Program-made: the position numbers and the translations under genes
Source: Trachythela sp. YZ-2020
Lineage: Eukaryota > Cnidaria > Anthozoa > Malacalcyonacea > Clavulariidae
Reading direction: 5' to 3'
DNA length: 64,000 bases
Assembly (NCBI GenBank): GCA_016169945.1
Contig: JADLSH010000036.1
Span: 62,001 to 126,000, forward strand
Shown: in pieces, positions 31,479 through 41,265 of the stretch
How the letters are laid out: each line of letters starts with the position of its first letter
Position numbering within the stretch: position 1 is the stretch's first letter
The notes under the pieces: model-generated
Seen by the model: only the letters and a program-made list of their open reading frames with translations
The model's database searches: none
What the model was told of the DNA's origin: nothing

Positions 31479-32050
31479 GACAAAGCAGGAGAAAACAAGG
31501 AAATGGCGACAACCTTTGAACTTTGTGTCACAACGTGGGAAACGTTCCGAAAATGTACAATCTACGCCTCTGGGAGGGGTGGCTTAATGTGTTTTGTGTT
31601 GTTACGTCATTTGGTGCGCCAAGTGTTCAAAAATTATTTTGGTTATTTGATATAACCAAATTAAATCACATTTTTAAAATTGGTTATTTAATATAACCAA
31701 GTAATTTGAAGTTGGTTACTTGATATAACCAAAATTAAATCGCGTCGGCTTAAATTGGTTATTTGATATAACCAATATGTACTAAGTTGGTTATTTGATA
31801 TAACCAAATCAATGCACGCACACAGAAGTGGTTATTTGAAATAACCAACTTTTCTATTACTTGGTTATTTGAAATAACGAACTAAAATCTCGGTACAAAA
31901 AGTGGTTATTTGAAATAACCAATTCAAGCTTTTTGGTTATTTAATATAATAAATTAAATCATTAAAAAACTCTACATAAAACAGCTAAATAATAAAAACA
32001 CATTTGGCGCCCCATAAAAGACAACAAACAAACATTAAAACCTCGAAAAA

Positions 32051-32197
32051 TGATGGGCGAAGACGATATTTGCACGCATTATAAACAGGTAAGAGACGAA
32101 TTATTTCAGTATTTCACAGTTCACATCGTGAAAAATTGGCAGGCAAAACGATTAAATACACCCAATTTGTTAAGAAAACAACTTCCTTGTACAGTGT
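32051..32197 (+). CDS. Possible first exon or small ORF next to the palindrome
   Basis: MMGEDDICTHYKQ is followed by GTAAGA, a good donor; unspliced, the frame stays open to a stop at ~32197. It faces away from the TRAF-like gene. Without the transposons between 28.2 and 32.0 kb the two ATGs would be only ~0.4 kb apart, like a divergent promoter pair. No domain, and no downstream exon was identified. Weak. Confidence 0.25.
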
Positions 32198-32448
32198 AAT
32201 ACATTATCTTACCAAGCAGCGACCTGTATATTTCACAATTTGCCAATTTGGTTGTAGAAAACAACCAAAATATCGTGCTATAAACTCAGTTAAATTTATA
32301 CTCGAAGCAAAGGGAGTTTTTTTTTGTTAAAAAGGTTGAAATTCCACATTTTTAATTCATACCATTATTATGTTGTGGGTTGCTTGTATGCATTTAAGTA
32401 GCATTTATTAAGTAGCATGGAAAACTGCTTCTGGCAGGAGTATGAATT

Positions 32449-32676
32449 GGGCCACCCATTTAATATGTGCACCCCCTCTATTGAGGGTTCTGGATATCCA
32501 ACTTTTCCTAGGGGGTGGCTTATATTTAGGATTTTTTTGTGATATCCAAGGGGGCAAGAACGATATCCTAAGGGGTAATTGAGATATCCTATGGGGAAAC
32601 TACCAAAAAAACACATCCAAGGGGGTTATGAAGGTACCCCTCAATAGAGGGGTGCATATATTAAATGGAATGGCCC
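32449..32676. mobile_element. 228-bp MITE
   Basis: Inverted arms (GGGCCACCCATTTAATATGT / ATATATTAAATGGAATGGCCC) continue through the CCCCTCTATTGAGGG blocks. Several 'gatatccaa/cctaaggggt' words lie inside. Confidence 0.7.
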
Positions 32677-32808
32677 ATTATGAAACCATGCATTTTATCA
32701 GTCAATTCCAGCTTTTGCATTTTTATATTTTTCTTTATCCAGCCCATGCTGTTGCATTATATTTTTTAAAGAATATGATCCCCCAAGGCTGTGACAATGA
32801 AAACAAAG

Positions 32809-33167
32809 CAGGGCCTTTTTTAACTAATGTACTGGAGGGGCCAAAGCCCCCCAGCCCCCATGTTGCCCCCCCCCCAGTAAGCTATTTTGGCCTCCCCCCA
32901 GTGAACGTCCCTTTTGTCCAAAATATAAGGAAAAAAGGGGGGAAAACTGAGTTTAGAGGAAAGTTATGGTATTCTCACAACAAAACCTGGCTCCGTTTAG
33001 ATGGGATATGCAGGAAATCAAGCCACAGAGACTCAAGAATACAAACATTTTCTGGGGAGGACCCCCAGACCCCCCTTCAGCTTCCCACACCTGTAATACA
33101 CCACCTACTTGTTACGTCCCCTTTCGATGATGGCCCCCCCACTAACGATTTCTTAAAAAAGGCCCTG
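32809..33167. mobile_element. 359-bp hAT-type MITE
   Basis: Ends CAGGGCCTTTTTTAA and TTAAAAAAGGCCCTG, with AAACAAAG at 32801-32808 and 33168-33175. C-rich centre. Confidence 0.9.
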
Positions 33168-33376
33168 AAACAAAGAGTGTGACAAAAAATATTGGTATAT
33201 GCAGGGGCCCACCAATACACAGATTTGTAAGAATTTCATAATCTTTAAGGCATGTATGATTTGAATTTAGACCCTGGATGTAGATTCAATTTCACTTTTA
33301 CACACATCCAGAAGTACACACATCCACAGTTTTGTATATTTCTGTTCCACCGTGAGAACATTGCATATTTTGTATT

Positions 33377-33483
33377 AGCCTGCTATCAAGTGCTAGGGGG
33401 GGGGAGGCTAGGGTTGGAATTAGGGGAGCTTGAGAAAAAGAGAGTGGAGGACCCTTCGCCCACTAGCACTGCTACGCAGGTTA
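33377..33483. mobile_element. Short inverted-repeat MITE
   Basis: AGCCTGCTATCAAGTGCTAG pairs with 'ctagcactgctacgcaggtta'; G-run inside. No target duplication resolved. Confidence 0.5.
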
Positions 33484-33514
33484 CTTTTGTAAGTAATCTA
33501 TTCCTTTTTATTGC

Positions 33515-33690
33515 AGAATTCATCACACAATGACACAGCCCCACTTTCTGCTGGCAAAATACAGTAATTATTATCATGTTTGGAAATTGAAGATACAATA
33601 TCATAATTAATATTTTTTTATATTTAAACTTTCTTAAAAAATAACCTGAAAAAATCAATTACTATTAATAATCAAGTTATCATAGTTTAT
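33515..33690 (+). repeat. Dispersed repeat, copy B (copy A at 1715-1915)
   Basis: Same word order as copy A: GAATTCATCACACAATGACA, TGTTTGGAAATTGAAGATAC, AATAATCAAGTTATCATAG. Confidence 0.55.
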
Positions 33691-34020
33691 TAATTAATAG
33701 AAAATATTGAAATTTTGTGAATATTTACAATTAGATATTAGAATTATGTTCAATAACATATATACAGTAACATTCATGCACTTGTTAACTAATTTGCAAT
33801 CATGAAACATCTGCATCTTGATGCCTTGTTCCTTTTTGTTAGTATCAACAACTGTATGAGACTTTCCTGCAATTATAGAAGAGAGAAATTATACTGTGTT
33901 ATTATGACATTTTTGTTAGCTAATAGAGTATATGCATTTTATCTCTATAAAGGATCGAAGAGAGATAAAACCTTTGTTGGTCTATGTACAATACTATTTG
34001 AGCACATTGAAGACCTTGCC

Positions 34021-34122
34021 TTAACCCATTAACTGGTAGTACCCTACCACTGACAAGTAAAAATGCTGGCGTTAGACAGAGTAAAATACTAAAGTACGGC
34101 GCATTGCCAGATAATGGATTAA
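34021..34122. mobile_element. TTAA-type MITE, copy 4
   Basis: TTAACCCATTAACTGGTAGT to ATAATGGATTAA, with GTTAGACAGAGTAAAATACT inside. Confidence 0.8.
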
Positions 34123-36039
34123 ATAAGAAAATCCATTATATTAGCTTGTTATCAGTAATAGCTTGTTATGACTTGAGGGCACAAATATATCTTGCTGCTT
34201 ACATTACATTTCTGCCAGGGAGACTTTGGGAAAATGAACAGTTAGTAGAATTCACTACACCTTGAGAGGGGGGGGTTCATAGTTAACCCTTCCACATGCC
34301 CGGTGCCCCTATAGTGTCTGGCACTGCTGCCCAAGCAATATTATCCTGTTATGGATAAAGCTCCTAATGAGTAATGACCATTTTAGACAATATATAATAT
34401 ATTTTATCACTTTCGAGTTTTATCTTGTTTGACTGCCCTATATTAAAAATCAAGAAAATGTTCAATTAACTAAAACTACTGTTAAATGTCCCACAGAGGA
34501 CAAAATCTGTATACAGTTTATACACCTAACTTCACAGTACTATAAAAGTATAAACGAGTATATAAAATGCTGTTTCAAACAAGGTGAAATAACCTGAAAA
34601 TTTTGTTATCAAGAGACTAGTTATCTGTTTGTCTATAATGCGATGTTCTGGGAATGGCTATAAATCCTAACGGTATTTTGACGTAAAATATAGTGGAAAA
34701 AGTGCATCTATTTTATATACTGTGGCACAGTAATGGGCCGAGTGCACATATTTTAACTCTTTTTCGTTGTCTGCTAATGCTCTTAGGTCACTGGTGACCT
34801 ACGATTCTGCAGGTTCATATCTTCGGTTCAGCGCATGCTATGTAGATGAAAATACGACCGTATTGTGTTTGTTTACAATCCTACGCGGCCAATTTAGCCC
34901 CTTTCAAACACCTCTGAACTTTGTATTGTTTACAAATTAACAATAATACAAACTAATTATATATTCATTTCGCTTTCCTACCTTTGGTTTACACGCTACA
35001 AACTCCTAAGTATGACCATTGGATAGCTCTTGAAAATCCTGTTCGAAAGGATGTATTTAAATATCCATACTAAATAAACTAGCCATTTTATGACAATTCT
35101 CGACTTTTCTCGTGAAAAAGCCGTCTTTATTGCGAAATCCCGGTTTTGTCGGCGCACGCTCGGGCAACTTCGGAAGCTAAATCTCCGCGGCTTTGCATCC
35201 TAGCGTATTGAAAGTACCGGCAATCGATTCCGCGTGATGTAATTGCCTAGATGGCGGATTTTCATTGGTTTATAGCAATCAACACTGACCTTATATGGCA
35301 TTTCGTAATTAATTTGCGCGTGCGGGAATCAAATTTCAACGATCTCGGCATTTTGATGCGACTTTCAAAAAATAAAATAAAATACTTCTACTTCTTCAAA
35401 TGCAATGAAACTTTCCAATAATATTCCTTTTTACATGAGCTACAATTTCGGTCTAACATTGCTAACATTTGCTCGAAAATTCTAAATCCTGTTCTGGCAA
35501 TTCAGGTTTATTTCAACAATTGTAAAATTTTTAGATAATTTATGAACATGTATGCAAATTAATTTGGATATGTAATATGAACCGGGACAAACTAAATATA
35601 ATTTTAAAGAGGAAGTCATAAGCTATCGAATGACGCGTGTCCTCTCTGGCGTGTCCTGTTGCCAGAGAATAAACACGTTAACAATGAACTGTGAGAAACT
35701 ACAATTGCTATTAAAAAGAGAAATAAACGTTTCCGTACACATTTCTTAATTATTTATACAAGGTTTTTGAAAGGAAATATCTGTCGTTTACAGCGTCAGC
35801 ATAATACTGAAGTTTTGAAATTTAACCTAAAGTATAGAAAAAGAGGAAACAAGTATTTAATAATCGAGTATTTTAATACAACCTTACCGGAGTGAAAAAA
35901 TGTTTTCTTCAACAGTGATTTGTACCATTATGGCATCCATAAACGGAGAAAAACCTCACTTTTCTCTCCACGTTGTAAAACAAACAAGGCAGGCGTAAAC
36001 ATAAAGGTTTGAGCTTTTAAAACAAAATATTTTGCAAAA
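34123..36039. other. Unassigned DNA
   Basis: AT-rich except for a more CpG-containing stretch at ~35100-35330 (GTCGGCGCACGCTCGGGC), which could be a relic of a transposon end or promoter. No gene seen. Confidence 0.4.
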
Positions 36040-36226
36040 ATGAAAAAATATTGTGCAAAAAACCAGGGGGGTTTATTTCCGTTTTAAATTTGGATCGCGG
36101 TTAGTCAGTGGTAATTACCATTTCCAACTAGAACCAGTGGCGAACCAGTGGCGTCATTATGTCGTCAGAAAATGCCCAAATCCGCCATATTTTTGCGGAC
36201 ACTTTTCTGCCTGGCCGACATTAGCG
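36040..36226 (+). repeat. Dispersed repeat R1, left half at the Mutator insertion
   Basis: Runs AAAAACCAGGGGGGT, CAGTGGTAATTACCATTTCC, CTGCCTGGCC, ending in the first ACATTAGCG (36218-36226). The right half resumes at 45798. Confidence 0.85.
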
Positions 36227-36785
36227 GGGAATAGCTTTTCCACGGGCGGAGAGAGAGGCTGAGCCAGCGATGTACCAGCAGTTTCACAAATTAAATTACA
36301 TCTAAATGAGAACAGAGAACTTGACACCAGAAGTACACAATAACTATGCAATAACTTTTATGCTTTTACAGTATTATAAACACATTTTGAAGGTAAGTAA
36401 GTTTAGATATATGGATAGAATAACTATATTTTTCGAACAGGAACAAATATCTATTTCTAATTGACAATTTACTGTCTTTATTGTTGGTGTATTTGCCATC
36501 AAATACGGAAAATAATACCTATAAATAGAATATATATTACTAAACTAATTTAGCCCTTTGTTATTAAATAACGACGTCTTGGCGTCTTGGTAATTTCAAT
36601 ATCATATTAAGGCTGATTTGAAGATAATATGTTTCATTTCAATTGAAAAGTTCATTTGATTATTGAACATGATGTAACCTTTCCACAAACATTTATAAAT
36701 GCTTTAGACAATTGACAATTCTATTAAATAATATATTAATTGAGTAATTGGCATCTCAATTTGGAAATTTCAGATATGTAGCATT

Positions 36786-37316
36786 GCCTCAGTCAATTCC
36801 AAGAGTGAATTCCACTGGGGCATTTGACATTTTACCTCCTTCCTGGGTAGGCCGTAGGGGATTTGAAATCCAATTTTTGCCAGGGGGAGGGGCATTAGAT
36901 ATTGTTTATTGTAAACTATAAATCCATTTAGCCAAATGGAACAAATTTGACTATAATATTCCACATCGTTTTTAATGAAGCAGGGTTGTTGATATGGATT
37001 AAATGCCAATTTGATAATTTTGTTCTAGCTCAATAATATAGAAATGTATTAGTATTGGTTATGTAGTTGTTTTGCCTTCAGTACCAACATTAAAATGTGG
37101 ATGTTTTATGATAATACTGTATCCTCTATCAAATGTAATTGAAGCTGGAATAAGGCTACAGTGCTTGGGATACATGCCAATCACTTGAGACCCCCTTGTG
37201 TGTCACCTTCCCCCGTTTTTAATCCCACTGTGGGGCATTGACACAATTTTAACAACATTTTCCGGGCAGGGATGTCAAATTCCGGGCAGGGATGGTTACT
37301 TTTTGGAATTGACTTG
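36786..37316. mobile_element. ~530-bp inverted-repeat element just 3' of the PHD stop codon
   Basis: Ends CAGTCAATTCCAAGAGT and TTTTTGGAATTGACT. CAGTCAATTCC also starts sequences at 32700 and 58266. Some internal 'cattgaca/catttgac' words. No target duplication resolved. Confidence 0.5.
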
Positions 37317-37335
37317 TGCAAAATGGCAGCAAAGC

Positions 37336-37483
37336 TCATTTGCAATAGAAAGGTTCAGATAATGCATGTGCGAAGTAAACTCCAACACAACTAGCATGGA
37401 AAAATTGACCACAGCGATCACAGCCAAGCCAATCTTCATTGTCGTCTTCCCGGCAAATTTTGCAGACAGCAGTATTTCTTTCA
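37336..37483 (-). CDS. Mutator gene exon 10: PHD finger
   Basis: Acceptor TTTGCCACAG before 37483. Two bases carried from exon 9 keep phase. It reads ERNTAVCKICREDDNEDWLG, CDRCGQFFHASC, SEPFYCK, then TGA. Zinc ligands CxxC, CxxC, HxxC and one Cys of the last pair are visible; the eighth ligand, expected 2-3 residues after YC, is missing because of the stop. PHD fingers read histone H3 tails, so this could direct the transposase to chromatin; that role is inferred. Confidence 0.8.
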
Positions 37484-38069
37484 CTGTGGCAAATAAAACA
37501 AAACAAAATCAAGTTGCAAAATTACATGGCATTCTAAAAGATGTTCATATTGTATTATAAGAATATGTAATAGAACCTCCACTGGCATTAATTAATTGGT
37601 ATGCTATGTCCTTTGTGTAATTTCAACAGGAGACCTGTGCCTGAAATTTATTTTAGAACTGACCTCTAGCTTTTCAACATTCATTGTGCAAGACAACAAA
37701 CTGCAGGGGGGGGTTATCATTGACTTCATGTGTGCAAACCATGAATTAAATGTTAATACATTTTTTATATTATAAAATATATCTCAAGAAAGAAATAATA
37801 AAAATTAATCCATGAACAAGAACAGGCACATGGGGGATCTTTGCCATGTATTTGAACAGTAGTCAGTAGAATAAAATATTTGGAAAATAATTTAATTAAA
37901 ATAAGATACTCCACAACAAGAAGGTAACCAGAAAGCGATTCTTGAATTGTCAAGAATTGTTCATTGACATAGAATGTAAGATCCATCTTCTTGCTGCTTT
38001 CAATTAACCGCTGGGTTATTCAAACGTGACTAGTTTTTACTATGCAGAATAATTATTGATAACTTTTAC

Positions 38070-39518
38070 CATGCTACATCATCATAACAAGAACCAACGA
38101 GTGTTGACAGTATTCTTTTTCGCTCTGTTTCTATATTATAATTCTTGTTTAGATCTACCCCATGGATCAGGCACCTTGCAAACTAAAACAAGTATAAGAA
38201 AAAATACCAGTGCGGTAAGAGAATAATTAAAGTTTTGCTCAGACTGACTATCAATTTACTTGGTTCCGTGTTCAAATTTCAAACCTGCTAGGACATTCAC
38301 ATATTCCAGTTGATGGCATATGTAAAGGGCAGTGCCTAAGTGCATAACAAGGACTTTGTAAATTCTTATTAACTAATATGGTAAAAAACTGATTGTTGCA
38401 TTCGATATATATTGTTAAATGAAATATCATCCGCGATCAGATTACTACATCCTTGTTACAATTGAGAAAGCTGCACCACCTTAAATACTGTAATTGAAAC
38501 TTACAAGGCAAACATATACACCACAGTTATACATATCATGTTGTTGACAATGAGGTGGTTCAAAGCACTGCCACTCGCTTGAATTCCAACCAAGTTTGAC
38601 ATCTACCAAAGCGCTAGACAGTGAAAACAATAAAAAGTGGACAAATTATAAATGAATTACTGTAAACTTTCATGTGATGGGTAAAATTTGGTTATAGGAA
38701 GTACTGTATACTTTGTTTTTAAGAAACAGTTTTAATCCATAGCATACCTTAGTTTGTTAATATGGTACATTGTTGATGGCTGTATCTCCTTTTTCACAGT
38801 TCCTCCTTCGAAAGGATCAAAGTACAGTCTTCTTTTCGAGTCTTTATCAAGAGCCTATTTATAAAATTTTATGCAGCAAGTTTATATTGAATTTCGCAAT
38901 TAACGAAATAACATCATATCACTGCTTACTAGATATTTCCCTAAAGATCCTTAAAATTGTTATTCATAATATATGTACTGTATGAAATAGTCAATCAATT
39001 TTTTACGTCGCCTATATCTTAATTATTTTATCTGATGAACATTTTACATGACTGTGATGGTCTGTTCCAAAGCCAAAGGAGATTGGAACGCCGTTATACA
39101 GTTTAGTAATTAGTAGATAAGTGTTGAGAATAGATATTCTTTTAGAGATTTTAAATGCAATGTTTTAATGGACACACGGTGCATTTTCTACAGTACAGAA
39201 AATGAAGTTCGCGAGGAAAATGCCTGGACATAACCATCTATACATATATGCATACATGCATACACACATACATACATACATACACACATACACGCACACA
39301 CACATACACACACACACATACACACATACCAACAGTGTCCAGTGAATGCCAGCGAAATTAATTGGGAAAAGAATCCATCTGGTATTGGTGAACGATCTGT
39401 TTGCCCAGGTGCGTCGAGTGCTGTAACCATTTCTTACGAGCTGTGAAATGAATGACTCCGCAGCAAGAACAGTTGCATTATTTTCCTCAGCCAAAATCCA
39501 AAAAACTGCGTCAATTAT
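38070..39518 (-). CDS. Mutator gene exons 6-9: Ulp1/SENP-type cysteine protease (C48)
   Basis: Exon 6 (39518-39330) reads IIDAVFWILAEENNATVLAA and WILFPINFAGIHWTLL, with the catalytic His in HW. Exon 7 (38854-38748) reads ALDKDSKRRLYFDPFEGG, with the catalytic Asp in YFDP. Exon 8 (38613-38505) reads PPHCQQHDMYNCGVYVCL, with oxyanion Gln and catalytic Cys (Q-x5-C). Exon 9 (38182-38070) reads FARCLIHGVDLNKNYN and KRILSTLVGSCYDDVA. All acceptors and donors are canonical AG/GT, and phases 0, 2, 0 and 2 agree from exon to exon. Ulp1 enzymes cleave SUMO-like proteins. Ulp1 domains are known in some Mutator elements (for example plant KAONASHI, from memory); their function there is unknown. Confidence 0.9.
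39236..39330. repeat. ACATAC/CACACA microsatellite in intron 6
   Basis: Repeated 'catacatacaca' on the plus strand. It begins right at the exon 6 donor (GTATGTGTGTATG on the minus strand), so the repeat may have grown from the splice site. Confidence 0.9.
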
Positions 39519-39647
39519 CTGTGAGGTAAACAATATTGCATAGGTTGGTGAGCATGTTATGAAGTACGTTGCATTTGAAAGTACGTCAATGATTGTTCAC
39601 ACTGTTTTCTCAATAACTCAATTAACTTTTAGACTTATCGTTCTCAC

Positions 39648-40785
39648 CGCATCTGATAACCAGCCAGGCTTGAATCCAGGTAGTTCTTTTTCAATCTTGT
39701 TTAAATCCTCTGCCGAAATCTCTCGTGGACGAATAACGGACCATAGGTCTGCTGCAGTTACCTTCCCTGGGCCAAATTCTAGGAGGGTATCCCGAAGAGA
39801 AGATTTTCTCTTGGTCAGCGTCTTTATTCGTTCTCTTGGGCCAATAAACGAGGACTTGTTCGTCAATACTTCATTTGTTCCAGTAGATCTGATAAGGAAA
39901 TAAGAAAAAGAACCAGTTATATACCGGGTGAGGCAAAAAGAAGTACGACTGTTTGATTTAGTATAACTTAAAAACTAAAAGAGCTATATTACACTTAAAC
40001 AAGTTTCTTTGCATTCAGCGATGTCTAACTTAAATTTTGATATATGCCATGTGCATTTTCATGCAATATTGACTGAGATAGCTGCGTTTAAACTTGACTA
40101 AACACTTTTGGAACTGTCGAGAATTAGCTAAAAACGGCCTATTAAACTAATTTGATAACCGTTACGATTTTATCGTAAGTATTATTTAAATGAAGTGAAG
40201 TTGAAGTTAGAAATGTTTCTTGAATAGATATGCTCTTTTATTCTAACATTTGGCCTTCTAACTTCAACTTCACTTCATTGAAACGAATACTTGCGTAAAA
40301 TGCTAATGATTACCAAATTATTTCATAGGCCATTTTTAGCTAATTCTCGACACTTCCAAAAGTGTTTACTGAAGTTTAAACGCAGCTATCTCGATCAATA
40401 TTTACGTTAGACATCGCTGAATGCAAAGTAACTTGTTTAAGTGTAATAACTCTTTTAGTTTTTAAGTTATACTCAATCAAACAGTCGTACTTTTTTTTGC
40501 CCCACCCGGTATTTGCAGTGAGAGTTGTAGTAAAAATAGCTCTTTCTTCACTCTTCTGCTAAATAAGGGTAATTCAACAGTAAAACGACATTTTTAAGTC
40601 AGGTCAATTGGCTAGTGGCGTAGTGCATAAAGACAATTAGAAACGGACCTTTCTGGCGGCGGAGAGTCATCACCTTTTTCTTTCAGTGTAGTCGGTGGTT
40701 CAATTTGTACAGGTTTTAACACAGCGCCGTCCATTTTGAACTCTGCTGGAGTGTCAAGCTGCTCCGCAGGCTCTTCTAAGATGTT
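39648..40785 (-). CDS. Mutator gene exons 4-5: linker region
   Basis: Exon 4 (40785-40649) has acceptor AATTCCTTTTAG, reads NILEEPAEQLDTPAEFKMDG and KEKGDDSPPPER, and ends at GTCCGT. Exon 5 (39888-39648) starts after TTCCTTATCAG, reads SFIGPRERIKTLTKRKSSLR, VTAADLWSVIRPREISAEDL and PGFKPGWLSDA, and ends at GTGAGA. Phases agree with neighbours. Probably a flexible acidic linker followed by a small helical lead-in to the protease. A 592-bp mariner-type MITE lies in the intron between them. Confidence 0.75.
39921..40512. mobile_element. 592-bp mariner-type foldback MITE in intron 4
   Basis: Ends ATACCGGGTGAGGCAAAAAG and complement; the arms pair almost to the centre, where GAAGTGAAGTTGAAGTTAG meets its complement. 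The CCGGGTG end recalls the right end of the mariner relic at 20.3 kb (ACCGGGTGACCC). A TA duplication fits but is too short to prove. Confidence 0.8.
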
Positions 40786-41041
40786 CTAAAAGGAATTAAA
40801 AAAACTTTACGGCCAGCAAATATTGACAAAAAGAGATTGTGAAGAAAATCATCACTTGAAATTCAATATATGGATTAGAACAAGACAAGTTTTTGAAACT
40901 GCAAATTTTAAACCTCTTTCAAACATATATTGAGTCTCGAGATGACCTTTTTCTTCGGAACTGTTTCTTTATTATTATTTGAAATTGTCGTTTGTATGAC
41001 CTGAGCTTATGTCATTATGTTGGAAAATCACGGCCAATATA

Positions 41042-41209
41042 GGGTGGCCCCATAAAATGCCCTCCACCCTATTTTGTATGTCAAATACCAATGGATTGAC
41101 ATGGTATACGTTTGTTATTCAATCCGGTGCAAAAATTTAAATCTTGGATTAAGGCTAACGAAGTAACACCACAAAATATGCTGGGGGGGGGCATTTTGGG
41201 GTACACTTT
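41042..41209. mobile_element. 168-bp MITE in intron 3
   Basis: AGGGTGGCCCCATAAAATGC pairs with 'gcattttggggtacact', with a G-run. No target duplication resolved. Confidence 0.5.
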
Positions 41210-41265
41210 GTATGTTAGTAGTAGCGTATTGCAATAGAAGATTTTGTACACGAAAGGTTTCTTAC

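Larger units (their letters stand above)
28512..32016. mobile_element. 3.5 kb palindromic transposon with ~1 kb arms
   Basis: Ends TATGGGGCGCCAAATGTG and complement, flanked by AAAGAC (28506-28511, 32017-32022). Arms run ~28512-29920 (including a 392-bp insertion) and ~31010-32016 and are nearly identical in long stretches. Each arm has eight or nine ~20-bp palindromes of the form GGTTATATCAAATAACC at 28575-28895 and 31635-31955, spaced roughly 30-40 bp. Next comes a promoter-like stretch and a small ORF. The spacer (29.92-31.01 kb) holds a hAT MITE and a Mutator-type MITE side by side. The superfamily is not assigned. Confidence 0.85.

Noticed and set aside
32628..33182. 184-codon open frame
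   Set aside because: Covers a hAT-type MITE with target duplications; proline-rich text comes from C-runs.
36053..36262. 69-codon frame ending in a GGERG motif
   Set aside because: Runs across the junction of repeat R1 and the Mutator end.
39188..39329. Cys/Val/Met-rich protein tail on the minus strand
   Set aside because: Translation of the TG-rich microsatellite beyond the exon 6 donor.
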